A stretch of DNA of 64,000 nt from Actinomadura litoris (GCF_009733595.1 NZ_WOFH01000014.1:1-64000); one strand, 5' to 3'. Counted from the stretch's first letter, positions 40,236 through 49,371 are shown. Notes: a model not told the origin generated them from the sequence alone. Numbers and translations: made by a program.

Positions 40236-40328
40236 GGCCGCAAGACTGCCGCCGCGCGGCGCGGGCGGGGTAGGCACGGCCGGGCCTGGGACCCGCGATA
40301 CCACCCCAGGGCGGGCAGAATGGGGCGG

Positions 40329-40810
40329 ATGGACAGGAGCGAGCTCGCGGGCTTCCTGCGGAGCCGGTGGGAGCGCGTCGGGCCCCGCGAGGCGGACCTC
40401 GCGCCCGGCGGGCGGCCGCCCTGATCGGCGACCTCGCCGAGGCGGCCCCGGAGCGGCGCAACACGCTGCGGTGGTTGTTCTCCGGCCCGCTGGAGGGGGA
40501 CAAGCGCGCCCTGGCCCGCAGGTGCGTGGCGGACCTGCGCGCGAGCGGCCGCTACCCGGAAGACCCGGCCGTCCGGGAGATCGTGGCCGAGCTGTCGGCC
40601 GCCAGCCCGGAGTTCGCCGCGCTGTGGGCGGCCCGCGAGGTCGAGGTGCAGCGGACGCTGACCAAGCGCGCCGTCCACCCGGTCGCGGGGGAGCTGGAGC
40701 TGGACTGCGAGATCCTGCCGGTGCCGGGGACCGACCAGCGGGTCGTCCTGTACACGGCCGCGCCGGGATCGCCGTCGCGGCGGGGGCTCGAACTGCTCCG
40801 CGACGGCTGA
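40329..40810 (+). pseudogene. XRE/MmyB-type regulator with internal deletion and frameshift
   Basis: The 5' part (40329-40424) encodes MDRSELAGFLRSRWERVG, the start of an XRE regulator with a C-terminal MmyB domain, and ends in a stop. The +1 frame from about 40415 to 40810 encodes the end of the MmyB ligand domain (ALIGDLAEAAPERRN, DPAVREIVAELS, TKRAVHPVAGELELD, YTAAPGSPS). Between them the HTH core and the first half of the ligand domain (roughly 130 residues) are absent. An internal deletion with frameshift explains this; no functional product is expected. Confidence 0.75.
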
Positions 40811-40836
40811 GCGGCGGGCACGCGGGAGAAGTGGAG

Positions 40837-40867
40837 ACCCGGCCCCGCACGTCCTGCGGGACCGGGT
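40837..40867. terminator. Hairpin between the pseudogene and hpaD
   Basis: ACCCGG-C-CCCGCA and TGCGGG-A-CCGGGT form a 13-bp stem with one mismatch around a 5-base loop, between convergent genes. It probably terminates the hpa operon coming from the right. Confidence 0.55.
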
Positions 40868-40889
40868 GGTCAGGTGGGGAGCGGGCGGG

Positions 40890-41903
40890 TCAGGAGTGCT
40901 CGACGATGCCGAGCCCGTCGGCGCCGACCGTGACGGCGGACTCGTCCAGCGCGGCCTCGGAGATCGGCTGGATCCGGCCGTCCAGGTCCAGGACGGGGGA
41001 GGCCTCCTTGTACCAGGACTCGATCACCGCGTTGCCCCAGAAGTCGCGGCGGCGGTCGTCGTGCACGTTCCACCGGTACGTCTCGTGGTCGGGGTCGCCG
41101 GTGTAGTAGTCGGAGGTGTAGATCTCCACCCGGTGGCCGTCGGGGTCGCGCAGGTAGACGTAGAAGGCGTTGGACACCCCGTGCCGCCCCGGGCCCCGCT
41201 CGATGTGGTGCTCCTTGCCGAGCGACCCGAAGATGTCGGCGGTGCGCAGCACCTGGTGCGACTCGTGCGTGGCCATCCCGATGTGGTGCAGGCGGGGGCC
41301 CGCGCCGCCGGTGAACGCCACGTCGTGCACGGTCTGCTTGCGGAACATCCACGCCGCGTACAGCTCGTGCTCGTCGCCCTCGATCGTCTCCGAGCAGCCG
41401 AAGCCGAGCGACCGGTAGTGGTCGTAGGCGGCGGGGATGTCGGGCGTGCAGATGTTGAAGTGGTCGAGCCGGGCGATCTGGGCGCCCTTGTGCAGGTCGT
41501 AGCGCTGGATGAGGCGCTCCCCGCGGGCGATCTCGTGGAAGAACTCCACGGTGAAGCCGAGCGGGTCGACGACCCGGACCGCGTCGCCGACGCCGTGCGT
41601 GCCGGTCCCCGCCGGGAGGCGCCGGACGGGCCGCCCGAGATCGGTGAAGAACCGCTCGGCCCGGTCGACGTCCTCGGGGGCGCGGACCCGGTAGGCGAGG
41701 TGGTCGAGCGCGGCCACCGGCCCGGCCCGCAGCACCAGGGAGTGGTGGGTCAGCTCGTCCGTGCCGCGCAGGTAGAGGGTGGTGGCGTCCTCGTGCTGGA
41801 TGTGCAGGCCCAGCATGTCGACCCAGAACCAGCGGGACTTCGCCAGATCCGTCACCGCGAGCTGCGTGTAGGCGGAGCGGATCACGTCGGGAGGTGTGCT
41901 CAT
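40890..41903 (-). CDS. hpaD: 3,4-Dihydroxyphenylacetate (homoprotocatechuate) 2,3-dioxygenase
   Basis: A 337-residue two-domain VOC extradiol dioxygenase that matches homoprotocatechuate 2,3-dioxygenase along its length. The metal ligands are H148, H207 and E260; their spacing (59 and 53) equals that of the Brevibacterium enzyme (H155, H214, E267). IERGPGRHGVSNAF and YYTGDPD are hallmarks. It opens the ring next to the two hydroxyls, giving 5-carboxymethyl-2-hydroxymuconate semialdehyde, the substrate of the next enzyme. Last gene of the minus-strand operon, 8 bases after hpaE. Related catechols could also be substrates. Confidence 0.92.
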   Translation of the reverse strand: MSTPPDVIRSAYTQLAVTDLAKSRWFWVDMLGLHIQHEDATTLYLRGTDELTHHSLVLRAGPVAALDHLAYRVRAPEDVDRAERFFTDLGRPVRRLPAGTGTHGVGDAVRVVDPLGFTVEFFHEIARGERLIQRYDLHKGAQIARLDHFNICTPDIPAAYDHYRSLGFGCSETIEGDEHELYAAWMFRKQTVHDVAFTGGAGPRLHHIGMATHESHQVLRTADIFGSLGKEHHIERGPGRHGVSNAFYVYLRDPDGHRVEIYTSDYYTGDPDHETYRWNVHDDRRRDFWGNAVIESWYKEASPVLDLDGRIQPISEAALDESAVTVGADGLGIVEHS

Positions 41904-41911
41904 GGGTGCTC

Positions 41912-43408
41912 CTAGGCGCCGAAGCGGGGCGTGTGCACCTCGCCCAGCATGACGTGCACGATCTTGGACTCGGAGAAGAAGTCGATGCTGTGCGCCCCGC
42001 CCTCGCGTCCGAGCCCCGAGTCCTTCACACCGCCGAAGGGAGTGCGCAGGTCACGGACGTTGTGCGAGTTGACCCAGACCATACCCGACTGGACGGCGTG
42101 GGCGATGCGGTGACCGCGCCGCAGGTCGCCGGTCCACACGTAGGCGGCCAGGCCGTAGCGGGTGGCGTTGGCCAGCTCGACCGCCTCGTCCTCGGTGTCG
42201 AACGCGGCCACGGCCACAACCGGCCCGAAGATCTCCTCCTGGAAGATCCGGGCGTCCCGGGGGACGTCGCTGAACACCGTGGGCTGGAGGTAGTTGCCCT
42301 CCGGCAGGTGCGCGGGCCGGTCGCCGCCCGCGACCAGCTTGGCCTCGCGCTGCCCGATCTCCACGTACTCCAGCACCCGGGCGTAGTGCTCGGGGTGGAC
42401 GAGCGCGCCGACCTCGGTCGCCGGGTCCGAGGGCGGCCCGACCCTGACCTTCTCGGCCCGCTCGGCGAGCCGGCGGGTGAACTCCTCGTAGACGGGGCGC
42501 TCCACCAGGACGCGCGAGCCCGCCGTGCAGCGCTCGCCGTTCAGCGAGAACACACCGAAGATCACCGAGTCGAGCGCGGCGTCCAGGTCGGCGTCGGCGA
42601 ACACCACGACGGGCGACTTGCCGCCGAGCTCCATCGACAGCGCCTTCAGGCCGTCGGCGGAGCAGCGCATGATGTGCCGGCCGGTGTCGGTCGAGCCGGT
42701 GAAGGACAGCAGCGGCACGTCCGGGTGGTCGACGAGGGCCTGCCCCGCCTCCTCGCCGATGCCGTGCACGATGTTGACCACGCCCGCCGGGACGCCCGCC
42801 TCGGTGAAGATCTCCGGCCACAGGCCCGCCGACAGCGGCGTCCACTCGGCGGGCTTCAGCACCAGGGTGCAGCCCGACGCGATCGCCGGGGCGAGCTTCC
42901 AGCTCTCCAGCATGAACGGGGTGTTCCATGGCGTGATCAGCCCGGCCACGCCCGCCGGGGTCCGCACCACGTAGTTGAGCTGCTGGTCGCCGACCCGGAA
43001 CGCCTCCTCGCCGAGCGCGACGATCACGTCGGCGAAGTAGCGGAAGTTCTCGGCGGCGCGGCGGGCCTGGCCGCGCGCCTGGGTGATCGGCAGCCCGGAG
43101 TCGAACGACTCGAACTCGGCGAGCCGGTCCTCGCGCGCCTCGACGGCGTCGGCGATGCGGGTCAGGATGTTCGCCCGCTCCCGGTTGCCGAGGGCCGCCC
43201 AGGCGGGGAAGGCGGCGCGGGCGGCGGCGACGGCCTTGTCCACGTCGGCGGGACCGCCCGCCGAGGCGGTGGCGTAGCGGGTGTTGGAGACGGGGTCAAT
43301 GACGTCGAAGACCGCTCCGCCGGCGCTGTCGGCGAACTCGCCGCCGATCCAGTGCCGGATGTGATCCGGCAGGCCGTCGGGGCGGGCGGGTGCAGAGGGG
43401 ACGGGCAT
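41912..43408 (-). CDS. hpaE: 5-Carboxymethyl-2-hydroxymuconate semialdehyde dehydrogenase
   Basis: A 498-residue aldehyde dehydrogenase. N162 (PWNTPFM), catalytic E260 (SMELGGKSP) and nucleophile C294 (GERCTAGSR) are present, as are the NAD-binding GST and EEIFGPV motifs. The NERCTAGSR-type motif together with linkage to hpaD points to the HpaE step, oxidation of the ring-cleavage semialdehyde to the dicarboxylate with NAD+. ATG 43408. It is cotranscribed between the DapA-like gene and hpaD. Confidence 0.9.
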   Translation of the reverse strand: MPVPSAPARPDGLPDHIRHWIGGEFADSAGGAVFDVIDPVSNTRYATASAGGPADVDKAVAAARAAFPAWAALGNRERANILTRIADAVEAREDRLAEFESFDSGLPITQARGQARRAAENFRYFADVIVALGEEAFRVGDQQLNYVVRTPAGVAGLITPWNTPFMLESWKLAPAIASGCTLVLKPAEWTPLSAGLWPEIFTEAGVPAGVVNIVHGIGEEAGQALVDHPDVPLLSFTGSTDTGRHIMRCSADGLKALSMELGGKSPVVVFADADLDAALDSVIFGVFSLNGERCTAGSRVLVERPVYEEFTRRLAERAEKVRVGPPSDPATEVGALVHPEHYARVLEYVEIGQREAKLVAGGDRPAHLPEGNYLQPTVFSDVPRDARIFQEEIFGPVVAVAAFDTEDEAVELANATRYGLAAYVWTGDLRRGHRIAHAVQSGMVWVNSHNVRDLRTPFGGVKDSGLGREGGAHSIDFFSESKIVHVMLGEVHTPRFGA

Positions 43409-43452
43409 CGATGCTCTCTTCCGGTTCGGTGGCGGGACGGCGCGGCCGGGGG

Positions 43453-44373
43453 TCAGATCCCCGCGGCGAGGTCGCCGCCCTGGTCGAGCAGTGCGCGGAT
43501 GCGCACGAGGGCTTGCTCGGAGGGTGCGGCCAGCGGCGGCCGGACGTGCCCGGAGGGGATCCGGCCGCGCTGCTCCAGCACCCACTTGGCGGGCGCCGGG
43601 TTGGTCTCGACGAACAGCAGGTCCACGAGCGGGTGCAGCCGGTAGTGCAGGTCGCGGGCGCCCTCCTGGTCCCCGGAGGTCCACAGCTCGTACATCCGGG
43701 CGACGGCGGCGGGCGCGAGGTTGGCGACGGCGCTGACGAACCCGGCGCCGCCGAGGGCGAGCAGCGGCAGGCACAGCAGCTCGATCCCCGACCACACGAG
43801 CAGCTCGGGCCCGCACGCGTGCAGCACGCGGGAGAAGTGCTCGAAGTCCTTGGTGGTCTCCTTGATCCCGACGATGTTGTCGAAGTCGGTGAACAGCCGG
43901 CGGACCGTCTCCGGCGCGATGTCCACCGACGTCCGGGACGGGACGTTGTAGACGACCAGCGGCAGGTCGGGGAACTCGCGCGCGACCGTCGCGTACCACT
44001 GGTAGAGGGCCTCCTGGGTGGGCCGCGCGTAGTACGGCGTGATCACCAGGGCGGCGTCGGCGCCGGCGTCGCGGGCGGCGGCGGTGACCTCCAGGGTCTC
44101 CTCCAGCTTCGCCGAGCCGGTGCCGGGCAGGAACGGGACGCGGTCGCCGACCTCGTCGGCCGCCGTGCGGATGGCCGCGATCCGCTCGGCGACGGTCTGG
44201 CTGCTGGGCTCGCCGGTGGACCCGCCGAGCGAGATCCCGTGCGAGCCGGACTCCAACTGCCAGCGGATCAGCCCGCGCAGCGCGTCGTGGTCGACGGCGC
44301 CGTCCGCGGCGAAGGGGGTCACCACGGGGGCGATGGACCCGCGGATCGTGGACGGGTCGGTGCGGAACTTCAC
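43453..44373 (-). CDS. DapA-family aldolase/lyase (catabolic)
   Basis: A 306-residue class I aldolase of the dihydrodipicolinate synthase family. GSTGEPSSQT (GTTGE-like), catalytic Y142 in YNVPSRT and Schiff-base K171 in GIKETT are present. Its position in a meta-cleavage operon without HpaI suggests that it splits or hydrates a pathway intermediate (2-oxo-hept-ene-dioate type) rather than making lysine. Known catabolic DapA relatives include hydratase-aldolases. Ribosome site and start at 44373 are ordinary. Exact reaction not determinable from sequence. Confidence 0.82.
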   Translation of the reverse strand: MKFRTDPSTIRGSIAPVVTPFAADGAVDHDALRGLIRWQLESGSHGISLGGSTGEPSSQTVAERIAAIRTAADEVGDRVPFLPGTGSAKLEETLEVTAAARDAGADAALVITPYYARPTQEALYQWYATVAREFPDLPLVVYNVPSRTSVDIAPETVRRLFTDFDNIVGIKETTKDFEHFSRVLHACGPELLVWSGIELLCLPLLALGGAGFVSAVANLAPAAVARMYELWTSGDQEGARDLHYRLHPLVDLLFVETNPAPAKWVLEQRGRIPSGHVRPPLAAPSEQALVRIRALLDQGGDLAAGI

Positions 44374-44440
44374 GTCTGCTCCTCGGTCGTGGAAGGTCGG
44401 TGGGAGTGGCGGGCGGCCTGCGGCGGGGTCGGCGGCGGGG

Positions 44441-45871
44441 TCAGCGGCCCTCGCGGCGCCACGCCTCGTAGGCTTCGCGCCAGCGGGGCCCGAGCGGGTA
44501 GAGGCCCTCGACGGGCTCCCCGGCGGCGACGCGCTCGGTGATGAAACGTTCCTGCGCCTCCTGCTCGGCCGAGTCCGCCACCAGGTCCGCGACCAGGTCC
44601 GGGGGGACGACGACCACGCCGTCGGCGTCGCCGACGAGGATGTCGCCGGGCTGCACCAGGGCGCCGCCGCAGGCGATCGGGACGCCGGTGTCCCACGGGA
44701 CGTGGCGGCGGCCGAGCACCGCGGGGTGGGCTCCGGCGTGGAAGACCGGCAGGCCGAGGCCCGCGACCGTCGCGCTGTCGCGCAGGCCGCCGTCGGTGAC
44801 CACCCCGGCCGCGCCGCGCACCTTGGCGCGCAGCGCGAGGATGTCGCCGATCGTGCCGGAGGAGGAGTCGCGGCGCGCGTCCATGACCAGCACCTGGCCC
44901 GGCCGCAGCTCCTCGATGGCGCGCTTCTGGGCGTTCATGCCGCCGCCGCGCGCCTTGAACTGGTCCTCGCGCAGCGGCAGGTACCGCAGCGTGTGCGCGG
45001 TGCCGACCATCTTCGCCGCGCCGTCGGCGGGGTGGACGCCGTCGATGCTCATGTGCTGGAAGCCGCGCTTGCGGAGCTGGGAGCTGAGCGTGGCGGTCGA
45101 CAGGGCGCGCAGCGCGTCGGCGGTCGTGGCGTCCAGCGCGGGCTCGGGCGTGAAGGAGGGGCCCCAGGCGTCGGAGCGGACGCTGTCGTCCACGCGGGGC
45201 ATCGCGCCCCACGCGGCCAGCGGCTCCTCGGCGACCGTGATCGTGTTGGTGAGCCGCCCGGTGGTGGCCTCGCCGGCGATGACCTCGACCTCGACGGTGT
45301 CGCCGGGGGCGGCCACGGACGCGCCGCCGGGGGTGCCGGTGAGGATGACGTCGCCGGGCTCCAGCGTCACCAGCCGCGACAGGTCGGCGACCAGCGTCGC
45401 GAAGGGGAAGAGCAGCGTGTCGGTGGTGTCGTCCTGGACCGGCTCGCCGTTCACCCACGTCCGCACCCGCAGCGCGGCCGGGTCCAGGCGCCGCGCGTCC
45501 AGCAGCCGGGGGCCGATCGGGGTGAACCCGTCCGAGCCCTTGGAGCGCAGGTTGGAGCCCCGGTCGGCGTAGCGGAGGTCGTGCACGCCCGCGTCGTTGG
45601 CCGCCGTCACCCAGGCGACGTGCTCCCAGGCGTCCTCGGGGGAGACCCGCCGCGCCTCGCGGCCGATGACCAGGGCGATCTCGCCCTCGAAGGTCATCAG
45701 CTCGCAGCCCGCCGGCCGGACCAGCGGGTCGCCGGTGCCGGCGAGCGAGGACGGCGGCTTGAGGAAGTACGAGGGCTCGGCCGGAATCCTGCCGCGCTCC
45801 CTCGCCCGCGAGGGGAAGTTGAGGTGCACGGCGATGATCTTCGAGGGCCGGTTGCCCAGCGGGTGCGGCAC
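44441..45871 (-). CDS. Fused fumarylacetoacetate-hydrolase-fold isomerase/decarboxylase and RraA-type aldolase
   Basis: A 476-residue fusion. Residues 1-215 are an FAH/HpaG domain with intact metal site (E62, E64, D93) and KGSDGFTPIGP. Residues about 250-470 are an RraA/HMG-aldolase domain with the catalytic R364-D365 in TDGGLRDSA. HpaG-type enzymes decarboxylate and isomerise the hydroxymuconate; RraA-type aldolases release pyruvate. The fusion may therefore carry two late steps of the route. The GTG at 45871 has AGGAG 7 bases upstream. First gene of the four-gene minus-strand operon, under promoter elements with a GntR-type site at 45925. Confidence 0.87.
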   Translation of the reverse strand: MPHPLGNRPSKIIAVHLNFPSRARERGRIPAEPSYFLKPPSSLAGTGDPLVRPAGCELMTFEGEIALVIGREARRVSPEDAWEHVAWVTAANDAGVHDLRYADRGSNLRSKGSDGFTPIGPRLLDARRLDPAALRVRTWVNGEPVQDDTTDTLLFPFATLVADLSRLVTLEPGDVILTGTPGGASVAAPGDTVEVEVIAGEATTGRLTNTITVAEEPLAAWGAMPRVDDSVRSDAWGPSFTPEPALDATTADALRALSTATLSSQLRKRGFQHMSIDGVHPADGAAKMVGTAHTLRYLPLREDQFKARGGGMNAQKRAIEELRPGQVLVMDARRDSSSGTIGDILALRAKVRGAAGVVTDGGLRDSATVAGLGLPVFHAGAHPAVLGRRHVPWDTGVPIACGGALVQPGDILVGDADGVVVVPPDLVADLVADSAEQEAQERFITERVAAGEPVEGLYPLGPRWREAYEAWRREGR

Positions 45872-45924
45872 GGAAGCTCTCCTGTGACGGGACGGAAGCG
45901 AACCTCGCGGAACGAGATCAGAGT

Positions 45925-45937
45925 AAATCGTATATGA
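45925..45937 (-). promoter_or_regulatory. Putative GntR operator, site A
   Basis: AAATCGTATATGA, 54 bases upstream of the fusion gene start, in the divergent region shared with the hydrolase gene. It matches sites B, C and D of the island (core ATCGTAT). Confidence 0.55.
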
Positions 45938-46037
45938 AGTCATGCACGATGACGAGGGTGCAATGCGAGTGACTTCGATCGTTCCAAGCGGGCGGGGGCG
46001 CGCGAGGGGACGGATCGGCTCCGTACAGTATGATCGC

Positions 46038-46050
46038 AAATCGTATGCGA
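46038..46050 (+). promoter_or_regulatory. Putative GntR operator, site B
   Basis: AAATCGTATGCGA, with the inner palindrome TCGTATGCGA. It lies right after a TATGAT -10-like hexamer (46029-46034), at the predicted transcription start of the hydrolase-gntR operon. Confidence 0.6.
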
Positions 46051-46074
46051 AATCCTCTAGGAGGTGCTTGAAGG

Positions 46075-46812
46075 ATGCCTGACACCGCAGGTCTCGCCGT
46101 GCGCACGCTGACCCCGGACGCTCCCGCCGAGGCGCCGCCGGTGCTGCTCGTCCACGGCTTCGGCTCCGACGGCGCCGGCGACTGGATCGACACCGGCGTC
46201 GCCGCCGCGCTGACCGCCGCGGGCCGCACCGTCATCATCCCCGACCTGCGCGGGCACGGCGCGAGCCCGGCCCCGGAGAGCGCCGCGGAGGCGACCGCGC
46301 CGGCCCTGGCCGCCGACCTGCTCGCCGCCGCGGACGCGGCCGGCGCCGCGACGTTCGACATCGCCGGCTACTCGCTCGGCGCCCGCGTCGCGTGGGCAGT
46401 CGCGGCCGCCGCGCCGGACCGGGTGGAGCGCAGCGTGCTCGGCGGGCTGAGCCCCGTGGAGCCCTTCACCGCCGTCGACATCGAGGCGCTGCACCGCGCC
46501 GTCCGGGAGGGCGCGCAGTGCCCCGACCCGTTCACCGCGGCGATCGCCGGGATGGTCTCCGCGCACGGTGACCGCGCCCCCGGCCTCGCGCTGTGTGTCG
46601 AAGGACTCCGCGACACCCCCTTTGCGGGCGGCGCCTGGGATGCGAAGGTTCTTCCCGTCTTCGTCGTCGGCGAGAATGATGAGCTGACACGAGGAATCGA
46701 CGGCCTCGCCGGGTCGCTCGGCGCCCGCCTGGTCACGGTGCCGGGGGCGCACCACGAGGTGCTCGGGGGCCCGCACTTCCGCGACACCGTCCTGGACGTG
46801 CTGGCGAGGTGA
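46075..46812 (+). CDS. Alpha/beta hydrolase
   Basis: A 245-residue alpha/beta-hydrolase. LLVHGFGSDG (oxyanion loop), DLRGHGAS, the nucleophile elbow GYSLGAR with the catalytic serine, VFVVGENDELT for the acid and HHEVLGG for the catalytic histidine are all visible. It resembles meta-cleavage and lactone-type esterases but is short. First gene of an operon with the gntR regulator, divergent from the hpa genes. Ribosome site AGGAGG at 46059. Confidence 0.85.
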   Translation: MPDTAGLAVRTLTPDAPAEAPPVLLVHGFGSDGAGDWIDTGVAAALTAAGRTVIIPDLRGHGASPAPESAAEATAPALAADLLAAADAAGAATFDIAGYSLGARVAWAVAAAAPDRVERSVLGGLSPVEPFTAVDIEALHRAVREGAQCPDPFTAAIAGMVSAHGDRAPGLALCVEGLRDTPFAGGAWDAKVLPVFVVGENDELTRGIDGLAGSLGARLVTVPGAHHEVLGGPHFRDTVLDVLAR

Positions 46813-46861
46813 GGGGACCGTTGGGAGTCGGGGGTTCGGGGCACAGGATGAGGAGAACCGG

Positions 46862-47554
46862 GTGAGCACGAAGAAGCAGGACCAGACCAAGACCAAGGAG
46901 TCGAAGGCCGAGTTCTGCTACGAACTGTTGCGGTCGCGGATCCTCGCGGGCACCTACGTGCCGGGCTACCGGCTGGTCATCAACCAGCTCGCCCAGGAGA
47001 CCGGCGTCAGCACGATCCCGCTGCGCGAGGCGCTGCGCCGCCTCCAGTCCGACGGCCTCGTCGAGGTCGTCCGCAACGTCGGGGCGCGGGTCGCGGTCTT
47101 CGAGGCCGAGCAGGTCGAGCACACCCTGCAGATCCTCGCGCGCCTGGAGGGCTACGCGACGGCGATCTCCGCCCCGCACATGGCGGCGGCGCAGATCACC
47201 CGCTCCCGCGAGATCAACAAGCGGATGGTCGAGGCGCTGGACGAGTTCGACCCGACGGCGTTCACCGCGCTGAACCGGGAGTTCCACTTCTCGATCTACG
47301 AGCACTGCCCCGACGGGCACCTGCGCTCCCTCCTGGAGGCGGAGTGGACGCGCCTGGACCACATGCGCCGCTCCACGTTCACCTACGTGCCGGGGCGCGC
47401 CCGGCGGTCGGTCGTCGAGCACGGCCACATCCTCGACCTCATCGCCAAGGGCGCCGAGCCGTCGGAGATCGAGCGCATCGCCTGCGCGCACAAGAACGCC
47501 ACCGCCGACGCCCTCCACAGCGCCCACCCCGGAGCTCCCCACCCCCAGACCTGA
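46862..47554 (+). CDS. GntR/FCD-family transcriptional regulator
   Basis: A 230-residue FadR-type regulator. The winged HTH is at about residues 18-85 (FCYELLRSRILAGTYVPG, TGVSTIPLREALRRLQSDGLVEV) and the FCD ligand domain, about 95-220, has the metal-binding pattern (EFHFSIYEH, HGHILDLI). FCD regulators respond to organic acids. The island's shared ATCGTAT sites (A-D) fit an FCD operator, so it likely represses the catabolic island until an intermediate arrives. GTG 46862 has GAGGAG upstream. Second gene after the hydrolase. Confidence 0.88.
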   Translation: MSTKKQDQTKTKESKAEFCYELLRSRILAGTYVPGYRLVINQLAQETGVSTIPLREALRRLQSDGLVEVVRNVGARVAVFEAEQVEHTLQILARLEGYATAISAPHMAAAQITRSREINKRMVEALDEFDPTAFTALNREFHFSIYEHCPDGHLRSLLEAEWTRLDHMRRSTFTYVPGRARRSVVEHGHILDLIAKGAEPSEIERIACAHKNATADALHSAHPGAPHPQT

Positions 47555-47585
47555 GGGCCCCTCTCCCCGCAGGGAGAGGAGCATG

Positions 47586-47639
47586 AAAACAAACACGCCG
47601 TTCCCGCCGGGCGAGGGTGGGGAACGGCGCGTTCGTTTT
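47586..47639. terminator. Bidirectional terminator between gntR and the SDR gene
   Basis: Arms of about 20 bases (AAAACAAACACGCCGTTCCC with its near-perfect complement) give an A-tract on one side and a T-tract on the other, so the hairpin can terminate both convergent operons. A second 8-bp hairpin lies at 47560-47579. Confidence 0.8.
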
Positions 47640-47647
47640 CGGGGCGG

Positions 47648-48382
47648 TCAGGTGAGCAGCTGGCCGCCGTCCACCTGGATGACGGCGCCGGTGATGTGGT
47701 CGGCCTGCGCCGAGGCGAGGAAGACCACGAGCGGGGCGATGTCGTCGGTGGTGGCGATCTTGCCGAGCGGGATCCGGGACTCCCACGCGGCGCGGGCCTC
47801 GGGGTTCTCCATGAGGCCGGCGGTCATCGGGGTGTGGACCGGCCCCGGCGCGACCCCGTTGACCCGGATGCCGTAGCCCGCGAGCTCCAGCGCGCTGGTG
47901 CGGGTCAGGGCGTCCACGGCCGCCTTGGTGGCCTCGTAGTGGCCGAGCCCGGCGGTCGGCTGCCGGGAGCCGATCGAGCTGATGTTGACGATCCGGCCCC
48001 GGGTGCCGCGCTCGATCATCTGGCCCGCGACGGCCTGGGTGACGGTGAAGGTGCCGCGCAGGTTCACCGCGACGACCGTGTCGAAGACCTCCATGGGCAG
48101 CGAGACCAGCGGCCCGCCGCCCGCGACGAGGCCGGCGTTGTTGATCAGGACCTCGACCGGCCCGGCGGTCTCGGCGACCTGGGCCACCCCGGCCGCGACC
48201 GAGGCGGGGTCGGTGATGTCCACGGTCACGGCGAGCGCGTCGAGCTCCTTGGCCGCGCGGGCCGCCGCCTCGGCGTCCCGGTCGGCGATCACCACGCGGT
48301 CGCCCGCGGCGGCGAACGCGGCGGCGACGCCGCGGCCGATGCCGCTCGCGCCGCCCGTGACGAGGACGACGCGGCCGCTCAT
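47648..48382 (-). CDS. Short-chain dehydrogenase/reductase
   Basis: A 244-residue classical SDR. TGGASGIGRG at residues 9-18, NNAG, catalytic Ser in NISS and YEATK are present, and it ends in the usual VDGG segment. It probably oxidises or reduces an island intermediate. It shares an ATGA overlap with the methyltransferase-like gene upstream. Confidence 0.9.
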   Translation of the reverse strand: MSGRVVLVTGGASGIGRGVAAAFAAAGDRVVIADRDAEAAARAAKELDALAVTVDITDPASVAAGVAQVAETAGPVEVLINNAGLVAGGGPLVSLPMEVFDTVVAVNLRGTFTVTQAVAGQMIERGTRGRIVNISSIGSRQPTAGLGHYEATKAAVDALTRTSALELAGYGIRVNGVAPGPVHTPMTAGLMENPEARAAWESRIPLGKIATTDDIAPLVVFLASAQADHITGAVIQVDGGQLLT

Positions 48383-49371
48383 CGTGCCTCCGCGATGATG
48401 ATGCGCGGGCTGCCGGGCAGCTCGCGCGTCTCGACCGGCTCCCAGCCGGCGGCGCTCAGCCAGCCGCGCACCTCGTCCTCGGGGTAGACGACGGTGCCGT
48501 CGATGACCAGGTACTCGCCCGCGTGCACGGCGTCCAGGACGCGCTGCTCGGGGTTCGAGTCGAGGAAGAAGTCGAGCAGGACGAGCGTGGCGCCGGGCGC
48601 GGCGGCGCGGCGGGCGCGCTCCACGATGGCCTTGTTCTGCTCGGCGTCGAAGCGGTGGACGACGTGCTCCAGCAGGACGAGGTCGAAGCCCTCGGGGACC
48701 TCGCCGGTCAGCGGGTCGGTCTGGACGACGTCGATGCGGTCGCCCACGCCGGCGTCCTCCAGGACCTTGCGGGCGAACTCGACCAGCTCGCCGCCCGACA
48801 GGAAGGTGCCGTGCGCGTTCTCGGCCGAGCGCAGCGCCTCGGCAAGGAACGAGCCGGACAGGCCGCCGAAGTCCAGGATCCGCGAGAAGCGGGTGAAGTC
48901 GAAGTTGTCGGCCAGCATCTTGGCGTGCAGGGCGTTGTAGGTCATGACGCCGCCGAGGAACGTCTGCATCCGGTCGCCGGCGAGGTCGAGCTTCTGCGGC
49001 TCGGCCGTGCGGGTCGTGTCGCCGAACCCGAGCCAGTGCCCGTAGCTGATCGCGTCGAGGAAGGCCAGGAACGGCCGCAGGTCGGTCTCCTGCGTGCCGC
49101 CCGCGAGGTAGGCGGAGGTCGCGGGGGAGTTGGCGTACCGGCCGTCCTCGCGGGTGAGCAGGCCGAGGCCCGCCATCGTGTCGGCGAGGATCCGGGCGGT
49201 GCGCTCGGGGATTCCGGCCCGCTCCGCCAGCTCGGACGCGGTCGCCGGGCCGCCGGCGAGGGCGGCGAACAGGCCCGCCTCGCTCGCCGCGAACAGCTGC
49301 TTGGCGGCCATGTAACCGGTGGCGACGCCGAGGATGGCGGACGGGTCGGTTCCCGGGGCGGGATGCGACAT
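48379..49371 (-). CDS. SAM-dependent O-methyltransferase-like protein
   Basis: A 330-residue protein of the plant-COMT-like class. An N-terminal winged-helix dimerisation domain (ATASELAERAGIPERTARILADTMAGLG) precedes a Rossmann fold. Motif I is ILDFGGLSGSF instead of the usual LDVGGGxG; the acidic loop VLLEHVVHRF follows. The family methylates phenolic hydroxyls, but motif I is altered and demethylase-like or other uses cannot be excluded. Ribosome site AAGGAG at 49379. Its promoter overlaps GntR site C. Confidence 0.82.
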   Translation of the reverse strand: MSHPAPGTDPSAILGVATGYMAAKQLFAASEAGLFAALAGGPATASELAERAGIPERTARILADTMAGLGLLTREDGRYANSPATSAYLAGGTQETDLRPFLAFLDAISYGHWLGFGDTTRTAEPQKLDLAGDRMQTFLGGVMTYNALHAKMLADNFDFTRFSRILDFGGLSGSFLAEALRSAENAHGTFLSGGELVEFARKVLEDAGVGDRIDVVQTDPLTGEVPEGFDLVLLEHVVHRFDAEQNKAIVERARRAAAPGATLVLLDFFLDSNPEQRVLDAVHAGEYLVIDGTVVYPEDEVRGWLSAAGWEPVETRELPGSPRIIIAEAR

